From: Edaphobacter modestus
GTDB taxonomy: Bacteria > Acidobacteriota > Terriglobia > Terriglobales > Acidobacteriaceae
DNA length: 64,000 bases
Assembly: GCF_004217555.1 (NCBI RefSeq)
Contig: NZ_SHKW01000001.1
Coordinates: 3,596,001-3,660,000, forward strand
Direction of reading: 5' to 3'
Shown here: positions 8,592 to 16,722 of the stretch, one piece after another
Layout of the letters: every line of letters starts with the position of its first letter
Position numbering within the stretch: position 1 is the first letter of the stretch
The notes under the pieces: generated by a model
Told to the model about the DNA's origin: nothing
The model's input: only the letters and a program-made list of their open reading frames with translations
Database searches by the model: none
Translations under genes and position numbers: made by a program

Positions 8592-10406
8592 TTGGCAGAG
8601 TTTAAGAACCCCAATCAGCAGGGTGGTGGCGGACAAGACAGCCGTTCCCTCTTCGTCGTCATGTTCTTCATGATTGCAGTCTTCTTCGGCCTTAGTTACT
8701 ACCGTCAGAAGACCAATCCGAAGACGGTCTCGCCCAACGCTCCCGCGGCGTCGCAGCCGGCATCGCAGACTTCAGCGCCACCCCCGAGCGCTCCCAGCGC
8801 TTCCGTCGCGCCGAAGGCTTCCTCGACCACGAACTCCGGGGCACCCGCCGTTCAGGCTGCCGCCGAATCCACGACCGTCGTCGAGAATGAGCTCTATCGC
8901 ATCGAGTTCACCAATCGCGGAGCCCAGGTCAAGAGCTGGATCCTCAAGCAGTACAAGGACTCAGACGGTCATCCCCTGAACCTCGTCCATACCCAGGCTG
9001 CCGAAAAGTTCGGCTATCCGCTCTCGCTCCATACCTACGACTCCGGCGTAAACGCGTCGCTCGTCCAGGCCCTCTACGTTCCGTCCACGACTGGCACACT
9101 TACCGCTCCCGCAACGCTCACATTCAAATACTCGAACGGGGGCCTCGACGTTACAAAGACGTTCTCCTTCGACGAGACCTATGTTCTGCATGCCGATGTG
9201 CAGGTTGTTCGCGATGGAAGCCCGATCCGCGCACTGATCGCGTGGCCTGGCGGCTTCGGCGATCAGAACAATGCCCAGGCCTACGCCGGCTCCCAGGTTG
9301 ACCTCTCCCGTAGCGCCCGCGACGAGCATCTCGCCGCAAAAAAGGTCTCCGGTGGCGAGACCATGAATGGCCCTCTCGATTGGGCAGGCGTCAGTGACGC
9401 CTACTTTGCCGCAATCTTCCTTCCCGACTCACCGACAACTGCAAGCCTCGTCACCTTTCACAACGAGCTCGACGTCGCCAAGACCATTCATCGCACCGGC
9501 TTCGGCTCCGGCTCCCCCTCCGCGAAGGCGATCAACGTCTCGATTCTGGGCTCCGCGCTGGGGGACACCAGCGGCCATACACTGACCCGCCTCTACGTTG
9601 GGCCGAAGGCCGTCAGTGTTCTCAAGAACATCTCTACAACGTCGGCCAACGGGACCAGGGTTACACTCGAGCCGCTACTGGAGTTCGGCTTCTGGGGAGC
9701 CATCGGCAAGTATCTCTTCCTTGCGCTTCAATTCATCCACCAGCACATCGTCGGCAACTGGGGATGGTCCATCATCCTCCTCACGCTCGCCATCAACGTG
9801 CTTCTGCTTCCGCTGCGCGTCAAGACCATGCAGTCGGGCCTGAAGATGCAGCGCATCCAGCCGCAGATGGACGCCATCAAGGAGAAGTACAAGAAGTACA
9901 AGATCAACGATCCCAAGCGCAACGAGATGAACATGGAGATCATGAAGGTTCAGAAGGACAACGGCGTGAACATGTTCGGCGGCTGTATCCCGACCCTGGT
10001 TCAGCTTCCGCTGCTCTTCGCCTTCTTCTCCATGTTGCCCAAGGTGGTAGAGCTTCGCCACGCCTCGTGGGGATGGATTCCAGACCTTACCGCGCCTGAT
10101 CCGTATTACATCATTCCGATCGTCATGGTCGTCAGCCAGTTCCTCATGCAGTACTACACGCCATCTCCCGGAGTCGATCCGCAGCAGCAGAAGATGATGG
10201 CATTCATGATGCCGCTCGTCACCGGCTACTTCGTCCTCAGCTACGGCTCCGGTCTGGGCCTCTATTGGGCCGTCGGCAACTTCTTCGGTATCGCGCAGCA
10301 GTGGGTGATGAACCGCACCTCGCTCGGTCGCGAGATGCGTGAGATCGCAGCCAGACGTGCCCGACGGAAGGCCGGAGCCCCCGCCACCCTGCAGGGCAAA
10401 CGCTGA
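8592..10406 (+). CDS. yidC: Membrane protein insertase YidC/Oxa1
   Basis: 604 residues from a TTG start with AGGAAG six bases upstream. This gives the N-terminus (M)AEFKNPNQQ directly before the first membrane helix (SLFVVMFFMIAVFFGLSYY), the usual form of Gram-negative YidC. An ATG at 8499 would add an unlikely 31-residue leader. A Pro/Ala/Ser linker and a large periplasmic beta domain (about 90-380) follow. The five-helix insertase core begins at FWGAIGKYLFLALQFIHQHI, with the hydrophilic loop KMQRIQPQMDAIKEKYKKYK and a basic C-terminus. It inserts membrane proteins with or without SecYEG. Confidence 0.95.
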   Translation: MAEFKNPNQQGGGGQDSRSLFVVMFFMIAVFFGLSYYRQKTNPKTVSPNAPAASQPASQTSAPPPSAPSASVAPKASSTTNSGAPAVQAAAESTTVVENELYRIEFTNRGAQVKSWILKQYKDSDGHPLNLVHTQAAEKFGYPLSLHTYDSGVNASLVQALYVPSTTGTLTAPATLTFKYSNGGLDVTKTFSFDETYVLHADVQVVRDGSPIRALIAWPGGFGDQNNAQAYAGSQVDLSRSARDEHLAAKKVSGGETMNGPLDWAGVSDAYFAAIFLPDSPTTASLVTFHNELDVAKTIHRTGFGSGSPSAKAINVSILGSALGDTSGHTLTRLYVGPKAVSVLKNISTTSANGTRVTLEPLLEFGFWGAIGKYLFLALQFIHQHIVGNWGWSIILLTLAINVLLLPLRVKTMQSGLKMQRIQPQMDAIKEKYKKYKINDPKRNEMNMEIMKVQKDNGVNMFGGCIPTLVQLPLLFAFFSMLPKVVELRHASWGWIPDLTAPDPYYIIPIVMVVSQFLMQYYTPSPGVDPQQQKMMAFMMPLVTGYFVLSYGSGLGLYWAVGNFFGIAQQWVMNRTSLGREMREIAARRARRKAGAPATLQGKR

Positions 10407-10422
10407 ACAGAATCAGCAGGAA

Positions 10423-10455
10423 AGAAAGGCTCCGTTCGCGGAGCCTTTCTCTTTT
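10423..10455 (+). terminator. UUCG-tetraloop terminator after yidC
   Basis: AGAAAGGCTCCG pairs perfectly with CGGAGCCTTTCT around a TTCG tetraloop, followed by CTTTT. A very stable intrinsic terminator that cuts yidC off from arsM and jag. Confidence 0.9.
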
Positions 10456-10523
10456 GCTTTCGAGTTCGACGAACGAAGATGTCACAAATTGTTCATCTCT
10501 ATCGGCCGAGTAAACTTGGAATA

Positions 10524-10543
10524 TATTCGTATTGACGAATACG
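10524..10543. promoter_or_regulatory. Palindromic operator upstream of arsM (ArsR-type, inferred)
   Basis: Two overlapping inverted repeats: TATTCG-N6-CGAATA (10524-10541) and CGTATT-N4-AATACG (10528-10543), 53 bases before the arsM start. Position and symmetry fit a metalloid-responsive ArsR/SmtB-family repressor. No arsR gene is in the window, so it would have to act in trans. Confidence 0.5.
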
Positions 10544-10596
10544 ATAAGCGAGGGCTATATTTGCTTTTGCAGATATGTAGGTAAAGGAGACTCGTC

Positions 10597-11493
10597 ATGG
10601 CAGATCAGCTGCTGGATGCAGTGAGAGCAAAGTATGGCGCGGTTGCGAAGAGTTCTCTCTCGAGTGAGGATGCTGGGGTGAAGGCCGTCGCCGAGGCTTT
10701 CGGCTACAGTGCCGAAGAACTCACCTCCATCCCCGCAGAGGCGAATATGGGGCTTTCGTGTGGCAATCCCACTGCGACAGCGAACCTCAAGCCGGGTGAG
10801 GTCGTGGTTGATCTCGGTTCCGGTGGCGGCCTCGACGTCTTTCTCGCCGCGGGGAAGGTTGGCCCGCACGGAAGAGCCATCGGCATCGATATGACCGCCT
10901 CGATGATCGAGCGAGCACAGGCCAATGCCAGCGCCGGCGGATATGCCAATGTTGAATTTCATCTCGCGAACATCGACGAGCTTCCGCTAGCGAACTCTTC
11001 CGTAGATTGCATCATCAGCAATTGCGTTCTGAACCTCGTTCCTGACAAGCCCGCGGTCTTCCGCGAGATCTTTCGTGTACTGAAGCCGGGCGGAAGATTG
11101 GCTGTCAGCGATATAGCTCTCAAGGCTGAATTACCGCAGGAGATCGCAACCAGCCTGGCCGCATATGTCGGCTGCATCGCGGGAGCCATCCGCATCGACG
11201 ACTATCGTACGCAGCTCCAGGCCGTCGGCTTTGAAGCTATACAGATCGTCGATAGCGGATCGGACCTGAACGCCTATCGCAAGATCGAAAACCAATCCGG
11301 GTGCTGCTCCCGGGCGATGAATACAGAGATTGCAAGCGGATCCTACTCATGCTGCGCACCACCGACAACCGTGCACGAAGATCTTGGCGCGCTGCTCTCG
11401 GAGTATGACATCAATGAGGCTGCGGCAAGCGTGCGCGTCTATGCCCTGAAGCCGTCGGCGAAGTTATGCTGTGGACCGGACTGCTGTGTGTAG
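10597..11493 (+). CDS. arsM: Arsenite S-adenosylmethionine methyltransferase
   Basis: 298 residues. ArsM methylates As(III) to methylated arsenicals in the cytosol. The SAM fold has motif [17 protein letters not shown] near residue 70, [12 protein letters not shown], and [25 protein letters not shown] near 150. The As(III)-binding cysteines of the family are recognisable: LSCGNP near 54, NCVLNL near 148 and YVGCIAGA near 194. The C-terminal part is Cys-rich (GCCSRA, YSCCAPP, ending LCCGPDCCV). AAAGGAG precedes the ATG. It sits between yidC and jag, which are normally adjacent, so it looks like an insertion into the origin cluster. Confidence 0.93.
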   Translation: MADQLLDAVRAKYGAVAKSSLSSEDAGVKAVAEAFGYSAEELTSIPAEANMGLSCGNPTATANLKPGEVVVDLGSGGGLDVFLAAGKVGPHGRAIGIDMTASMIERAQANASAGGYANVEFHLANIDELPLANSSVDCIISNCVLNLVPDKPAVFREIFRVLKPGGRLAVSDIALKAELPQEIATSLAAYVGCIAGAIRIDDYRTQLQAVGFEAIQIVDSGSDLNAYRKIENQSGCCSRAMNTEIASGSYSCCAPPTTVHEDLGALLSEYDINEAAASVRVYALKPSAKLCCGPDCCV

Positions 11494-11670
11494 ACGGGGC
11501 GGAAACACGCCTGACCTCCCTGACAGAGGATCGGAAGGAAACGAAAGACAATCGATTATCTACCGCACAAAAGTAAAAATCGGTTGACGGAAGAATAGGG
11601 CGATATACAGTCGGCATGCCATGTTGTCTGCAACCTTCTTCCGATTAATTCCGTATACTGAACGGGTCCC

Positions 11671-12219
11671 ATGGAAGATATGGAAGCGAAAAAGAAGAAG
11701 GTTACTGCTTTTCTCCAGACCATCACCTCACCGGGTCGTCTGAATCTGAAGTTCAATATTCTGGATGCGGCGCCCAGTTCCGATGGCTCAAGTCCCGAGA
11801 TCTCGGTCGAGTTCTCGGGTCCCGATGCTCCCCTTCTTCTCGCTCGCAACGGAGAGCTTCTCCTCTCCCTCGAGCACATTGCCGCTAAGATCCTTCGCTT
11901 CGAACACGAGGAGCATGACCGCATCTCCTTCGACGCTGAAAACTTCAAGGTGCTTCGGCGCCAGGAGCTGCAGATGGCCGCGGATGTGGCCGTCGAACGT
12001 GTTCGCCAGACTGGCCAACCCTACAGTTTCTCGCCGATGAGCTCCCGTGAGCGGCGCCTGCTTCATCTGGCGCTGGCTTCTTCCGGTCTCCCTACGTCCT
12101 CCTCAGGCGAAGGGCCGCGTCGTTTCGTAGTTCTCTATCCCGAAGGCGAGAAGCCTGCACCGCAGACCCCCAAGGACGACCGCGCACAGGCTATTCGCCA
12201 GCGTTTTCGCCGTCGCTGA
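11671..12219 (+). CDS. jag: Jag-like KH-R3H RNA-binding protein
   Basis: 182 residues related to Jag (SpoIIIJ-associated protein). After a Lys-rich start, a divergent KH-like region has NGELLLSLEHIAAKIL (about 70-85) where GKHGxxLxALQxL is usual. The R3H module follows with PMSSRERRLLHLAL (about 125-138). Family members bind RNA and influence envelope physiology. The order yidC then jag is conserved, with arsM intervening here. The first ATG (11671) is used; ATG 11680 is also possible and neither has a strong ribosome binding site. Confidence 0.8.
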   Translation: MEDMEAKKKKVTAFLQTITSPGRLNLKFNILDAAPSSDGSSPEISVEFSGPDAPLLLARNGELLLSLEHIAAKILRFEHEEHDRISFDAENFKVLRRQELQMAADVAVERVRQTGQPYSFSPMSSRERRLLHLALASSGLPTSSSGEGPRRFVVLYPEGEKPAPQTPKDDRAQAIRQRFRRR

Positions 12220-12264
12220 CGGGGGATATCCGAGGCCCCTCTCATCGAATCGCTGATTCGGTCT

Positions 12265-12972
12265 CTAAGCGACGTGACGGAACCTTCGACGAAGTGCGGC
12301 CGCTGCTCCCAGAGCTCCTGTCGCAACCAGCACCAGACTACCGGGCTCAGGAGCAACTGCAGTCGGCGGGTTTGTGGGAGGAGGACCATTCGGCGGCAGG
12401 GACGGATTGCCGCCTCCCGGTCCACCCGTTGGCGGATTTTTTCCGCCCCCTCCGCCCCCACCCGGAGCTCCTCCGCCCCCCCCAACTCCGGGAGTCCATC
12501 CTCCACTCTGCTCAGGTCCATCGCCTGCTGCCAGCAGACCCTGGGGGCCGTTCTGGGCGAGCAAAGGCCCCGAAGTCGAATCGTCAACCAGAGGCCTAGC
12601 CAGAAATGCCGGTCCAGGCTCATAGGCGACTGTATTTTTCAGTTCCAGCGGTTCTATGGGGAGATCGCCGCACGCAAATTCCAGTTCCCGCAACATCTCC
12701 TCGCGCGTCATCTTCGGCCGCCCCAGTCGCGCTGGAAGCACACGCGTCCGTGGGTGTGGCTTAGGCTTCTGCAGCACGGCAATCTTGCGATGAACGTAAT
12801 GGCGCAACCGGTGCCGCGCCGCGTTGGCGCGCTTCACCAGGTCGGAGTTTGCCAGCTGAGTCCGATACTCGGAGACCCAGCGCTCGCACTCCGTGGCGGC
12901 GTGCACCTGCACGCCCGTCGCAGCGGAGGCAAAGACCAGGAGAAGAAGCAAGGCAAAAGAAATACGGCGCAT
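12265..12972 (-). CDS. PEP-CTERM sorted exported protein
   Basis: 235 residues: a signal peptide (MRRISFALLLLLVFASAATGVQVHA), a basic middle region with a CERW...ACGD Cys pair, a long Gly/Pro-rich tract (about 155-205), and a C-terminus of VAPEPGSLVLVATGALGAAA followed by RRRFRH. That tail is the tripartite PEP-CTERM signal (PEP motif, helix, Arg cluster) cleaved by an exosortase, which is not in this window. Such proteins are often exopolysaccharide-associated. The Gly/Pro tract is low complexity, so an antisense frame through it is spurious. Confidence 0.75.
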   Translation of the reverse strand: MRRISFALLLLLVFASAATGVQVHAATECERWVSEYRTQLANSDLVKRANAARHRLRHYVHRKIAVLQKPKPHPRTRVLPARLGRPKMTREEMLRELEFACGDLPIEPLELKNTVAYEPGPAFLARPLVDDSTSGPLLAQNGPQGLLAAGDGPEQSGGWTPGVGGGGGAPGGGGGGGKNPPTGGPGGGNPSLPPNGPPPTNPPTAVAPEPGSLVLVATGALGAAAALRRRFRHVA

Positions 12973-13155
12973 AGGTATAACCCAAATCGGGCAGCAGATT
13001 CGCTTACCCGCAATTTGTGAATCTGCCTATGGGTTATGCAATTGATAAGCCAAAAGAAAAAGAGAGATTATGCGCCAATAAGTGTGCAATTTGCGGCAAG
13101 ATGGCTACTCATTTACCACTCTGGAACCGAAAGAAAGAATTATTTTCACTTTCGA

Positions 13156-13686
13156 TTAAGCAAATCGTTGCAGGTTGGAAACCGTTGACGGTGCCTCACT
13201 TACGGAAACTGTCTGCCGGGTAGTGTCGCCAGTTTGCACATACCTTTGCCACTCGTTGGATTCAGCGAGTCGCTTCAGTTCGCCATTTTTCTCGATCAAA
13301 ATGTTCATCAGGCCGTTCCGCAGAACCGACTCGAGGAGGTGCCCCAAGGGGCCCAGCCGGGTGGTGAAACGAATCTCGTCGCGAACCCGCGTCCCATCGT
13401 CCATTGCGGCAAAGTGATGATCATGTTCATAATGCCGAAAGATTCCGTCCATCATCACTTCGCGAAAGTAGGTATACGGGCGAATCGCTTCGATTCTGCT
13501 GGTGTAGGAGACCATACTCCACCCTATCTTCCAGCGAATCGCCTCGCCGACCTCCAGGGATCCTCCGCCAAATGCGTGGTCGGGAACATTGGAATGGCCT
13601 GGCGATGAAAGGTTTCGGTTGGTTGCCAATAGAAAACACCGTTCCACGGGAGCATTCACCCAGGTCGTCAAACGAATCGTAGTCAT
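13156..13686 (-). CDS. SRPBCC (START-like) ligand-binding protein
   Basis: About 176 residues from the ATG at 13686 (MTTIRLTTWVNAPVERCFLL). The opening strand plus NAPVERCF is typical of the polyketide cyclase/dehydrase-like SRPBCC fold. It continues with FREVMMDGIFRHYEHDHHF and a long C-terminal helix (ESVLRNGLMNILIEKNGELKRL). The fold binds lipids or hydrophobic ligands. No catalytic residues are evident. A TTG start at 13731 would add 15 residues. The last about 30 residues are Thr/Ser/Val-rich and atypical. Confidence 0.7.
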   Translation of the reverse strand: MTTIRLTTWVNAPVERCFLLATNRNLSSPGHSNVPDHAFGGGSLEVGEAIRWKIGWSMVSYTSRIEAIRPYTYFREVMMDGIFRHYEHDHHFAAMDDGTRVRDEIRFTTRLGPLGHLLESVLRNGLMNILIEKNGELKRLAESNEWQRYVQTGDTTRQTVSVSEAPSTVSNLQRFA

Positions 13687-13884
13687 AGGGGAAAGTAACC
13701 ATCCGTCATTCGTGTTGGCAGCGGAATCCAAGGCCCAGCCTTATGTGTTGGATGCCTTGCACGGCGATTTGGGAAGCCACGCAAGAGAAATATCCTGAAA
13801 CAGCCCAACGCACTACCGGAAGAGATCAAGGCCGATAGCGCTTGTCTCTCGAACCCAGGGGATGGGGAATACAACGGGAAACGC

Positions 13885-13909
13885 GGCGGCCCGATCCATT
13901 CAGGCCGCC
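13885..13909 (-). terminator. Probable terminator after thrS
   Basis: GGCGGCC and its complement (13885-13891 with 13903-13909) form a GC-rich hairpin just past the thrS stop. The trailing T-run is weak. Confidence 0.4.
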
Positions 13910-13916
13910 TGCATCG

Positions 13917-15965
13917 TTACAGCGCCATAGCTCTGGAGTCAACGAGCGTCTTTGCCCTGCCAATGAACTCCGCGAGCCCTACTGAGCCTTCGTCCCCTTT
14001 GCCGCGGGTACGAACGCTGACCGCCTCTGCCGCGGACTCCTTGTCGCCCATCACCAGCACGAAGGGAACCTTCTGCAGCGTAAACTCGCGGATCTTTGCA
14101 TTCATCTTCTCGTTGCGGGCATCCAGCTCCACGCGCAATCCTGCGGCTTCAAGCTTTGCCTTTACGCTCTTTGCATAATCAAGATGCTTCTCTGAAATAG
14201 GCACAAGTCCTACCTGCACCGGGGCCAGCCACATCGGAAAAGCTCCGGCATAGTGCTCGATCAGCACACCGAAGAATCGCTCCACGCTTCCGAACAGCGC
14301 GCGATGTACCATCACCGGCCTGTGCTTCTCTCCATCCTCGCCTGTGTACTCCAGCTCAAAGCGCTGCGGAAGATTGAAGTCGAACTGCACGGTCGAAAGT
14401 TGCCATAGTCGGCCCAGCACATCCACCAGTTTGATATCGATCTTCGGTCCGTAGAACGCGGCTTCGCCCGGAATCACGCGGTAAGGAATGCCCTTCGCGT
14501 CGAGAACCTTCTTGAGCGAGCCCACCGCCGTCTCCCAGTGCTCCGGCGAGCCGACGTAGCTCTTCTGGTCCTTTGGGTCCCAGGTCGAAAGCTCCACCTT
14601 GAACTCAGCAAACCCGAAGGCCTTCAAGACCTCGTCGGCGAACTCGACGCACGCGGCGATCTCGCTCTCGATCTGCTCCGGCGTGCAGAAGATGTGCGCG
14701 TCGTCCTGTGTAAAGCCACGGACTCGCAAGAGTCCGTGCATAGTCCCGCTCCGCTCGTAGCGATACACGTTGCCCAGCTCCGCGTACCGCTGCGGCAGGT
14801 CGCGGTAGCTCTTGGGCGAGTTCTTATAGATAAGGATGTGGCCGGGGCAGTTCATCGGTTTCAGCCGGTACTCCGCGTCGTCCAGCTCCATCGGCGGATA
14901 CATGTTCTGCGAGTAGAAACCCTCGTGCCCCGAGACCTTCCACAGCTCGCGTCGCATGATGTGCGGCGTGAACACCATATCGTAGCCGCGCCGGATACAC
15001 TCCTCGCGCATCCAGTCTTCCATCGTCTTACGGATCAGGCCGCCCTTGGGATGCCAGAAGATCAATCCCGCGCCTGCGACCTCCTGGATCGAGAACAGAT
15101 CAAGCTGTTTGCCCAGCACGCGATGATCGCGCGCCTTGATCTCCTCCAGCCGCTTGAAGTGGGCCTCCATGTCCTTCGTGTTGAAGAAGGCGGTGCCATA
15201 AACGCGCTGCAGTTGCTGGTTCTTCTCGTCGCCCAGCCAGTAGGCTCCGGCGATGCTCGTCACCTTGAACGCCTTCACCCGCCCCGTCGAAGGCACATGA
15301 GGCCCTCGGCAGAAATCAGTGAAGTCGCCATTCTTGTACAGCGATATCTCGTCGCCCAGCTTGGTGAACTTCTCGATGAAGTACACCTTCATGAACTCGC
15401 CTTGCGCCGCGTAGTCCGTCAGCCCCTTGTCGCGCGACTCTTCGACACGCACGAACTTCTCGTCCCGCGCCACCACTTCGGCCATGCGTGCCTCAATCGC
15501 CGCCAGATCGGCCTCGCTGAACGGCGCCTCGCGATAAACGTCGTAGAAGAACCCCTGCTCCGTCGCCGGCCCATGTCCCAGCTTCGTCTCCGGAAACAGC
15601 TCCAGGATCGCCGTCGCCATCACGTGCGCGGCCGAGTGACGCACCACCTTCAGGGCAGCCTCATCGCTCTCCTTCAGCAACTCGAGCGCGACGTCTTCGC
15701 TAAGCGGAGCCGAAAGGTCAACCAGCCGCTCCGCCGTCTCCGCAGCGGAGCTGTACATTCCTGCCTCGGTCTGCGCCTCATTGGCCTCATCCGTCGCGGT
15801 TTCGGCCGAAGTCACCGTCGTATTCAGCGGACGGATCCGTGCCACGACCACGGCTGCCGCCAGCCGCGGCGAAATGTTCATCGCAATGTCATATGGTGTG
15901 GTTCCGCGAGTAACCTCGCGTACGGACCCATCAGGAAGCTGTACCTTAATCATCTGTTCACTCAT
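13917..15965 (-). CDS. thrS: Threonyl-tRNA synthetase
   Basis: 682 residues. It charges tRNA-Thr and edits mischarged Ser. Domains in order: TGS (1-95, IKVQLPDGSVREVTRGTTPYDIA), editing domain (HSAAHVMATAILELFP, with the HxxxH metal motif), class II catalytic core (RPMNCPGH-type motif seen as LKPMNCPGHILIYKN, with motif 2 around YRYERSGTMHGLLRVRGFTQDD), and an anticodon-binding domain beginning PVQVGLVPIS. The TGS domain carries an unusual acidic Ala/Glu/Thr-rich insertion of about 35 residues (roughly 50-85) before the expected VDLSAPL strand. The ATG at 15965 has only a weak ribosome binding site. Confidence 0.97.
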   Translation of the reverse strand: MSEQMIKVQLPDGSVREVTRGTTPYDIAMNISPRLAAAVVVARIRPLNTTVTSAETATDEANEAQTEAGMYSSAAETAERLVDLSAPLSEDVALELLKESDEAALKVVRHSAAHVMATAILELFPETKLGHGPATEQGFFYDVYREAPFSEADLAAIEARMAEVVARDEKFVRVEESRDKGLTDYAAQGEFMKVYFIEKFTKLGDEISLYKNGDFTDFCRGPHVPSTGRVKAFKVTSIAGAYWLGDEKNQQLQRVYGTAFFNTKDMEAHFKRLEEIKARDHRVLGKQLDLFSIQEVAGAGLIFWHPKGGLIRKTMEDWMREECIRRGYDMVFTPHIMRRELWKVSGHEGFYSQNMYPPMELDDAEYRLKPMNCPGHILIYKNSPKSYRDLPQRYAELGNVYRYERSGTMHGLLRVRGFTQDDAHIFCTPEQIESEIAACVEFADEVLKAFGFAEFKVELSTWDPKDQKSYVGSPEHWETAVGSLKKVLDAKGIPYRVIPGEAAFYGPKIDIKLVDVLGRLWQLSTVQFDFNLPQRFELEYTGEDGEKHRPVMVHRALFGSVERFFGVLIEHYAGAFPMWLAPVQVGLVPISEKHLDYAKSVKAKLEAAGLRVELDARNEKMNAKIREFTLQKVPFVLVMGDKESAAEAVSVRTRGKGDEGSVGLAEFIGRAKTLVDSRAMAL

Positions 15966-16117
15966 ATCGCGTATCTATCCAGCATATTTGCTTTGCTTGC
16001 CTTGCACCAACTTCCAGGGCCGGACATGCATCTATACTGTATAAAAGGGCCCCGCAGTGGGCTTCGAAACATACCTCCCCGCGTTTCTCACTGCAGTTTT
16101 TTCGACAGGAGTTTTCC

Positions 16118-16372
16118 ATGCAAGTTTTGTGTCACCCTTCTGATGGCCACGCCGACATTCAGTGCCCCGTTTGCAACCAGGGCTTTCGCGTTTTCTGGGA
16201 GCGCAGCAGCGCACCCGACCAGAAGGCCACGCTTCCTGAAATCTACCAGGAGCTGCGCAATCACCACCGCGATGCCAGCGTAGCCGCACATCCTGATGCC
16301 CCCTTCAACATCCCCAGCTGGTCAGGACTGCCCCACTTCTCCGCCGCTGCCCTTCTCGGCGGGGCGTACTAG
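16118..16372 (+). CDS. Small protein with CPVC motif, unknown
   Basis: 84 residues with IQCPVCNQGF (about 14-23), a single CxxC pair that could be half of a metal site, and a second Cys at residue 5. The rest is His-rich (NHHRDASVAAHPD) and ends in a short hydrophobic stretch. CAGGAG lies well placed before the ATG. Not recognised as a family. It is divergent from thrS and probably has its own promoter in the 152-base gap. Confidence 0.6.
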   Translation: MQVLCHPSDGHADIQCPVCNQGFRVFWERSSAPDQKATLPEIYQELRNHHRDASVAAHPDAPFNIPSWSGLPHFSAAALLGGAY

Positions 16373-16442
16373 CCCGGTTCGTTTACGGAACGCCTGCGCT
16401 ATAGTCTGGATTGTTCAGGCTTGAAGCGCAGGCGTTGGAACT

Positions 16443-16685
16443 TTACCTGGAGTTGGAATCAGCGATTCTGCGCCAGACGTCGGAGAAACTGGCCTGCCAC
16501 TGCGTCGTCAGTCTCTCGATGCGGAAACCGCCTGCCGGTCCCTCTTCCTCGAAGAAAATCTGCAATGTTTCGTTTTTGGATGAATCGAATTCCAGCCTCC
16601 AGACAAAATGGGCGCAAATTCGGTCCAGATGCATAGCGGCGCTTTCGTCCGGCAGATTGTTTTCGATGTTGTTCCAGTGCAGCAA
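16443..16685 (-). CDS. Hypothetical protein divergent from folC
   Basis: About 80 residues from a TTG start (LHWNNIENNLPDESAAMHLD) preceded by GGGAGG with a 9-base gap. A longer GTG start at 16706 would contain that ribosome binding site. The composition is protein-like (amphipathic WRLEFDSSKNETLQIFFEEE, then RIERLTTQWQASFSDVWRR), and better than the overlapping plus-strand frame. No family recognised. Confidence 0.45.
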   Translation of the reverse strand: MLHWNNIENNLPDESAAMHLDRICAHFVWRLEFDSSKNETLQIFFEEEGPAGGFRIERLTTQWQASFSDVWRRIADSNSR

Positions 16686-16722
16686 ACTTGGTTCCCTCCC
16701 GGCCACCGCCTAAAATACCCTC

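Noticed and set aside
14538..16283. 581-codon plus-strand frame over thrS
   Set aside because: Antisense of the conserved synthetase, rich in Arg, His and Leu, with no ribosome binding site or domain.
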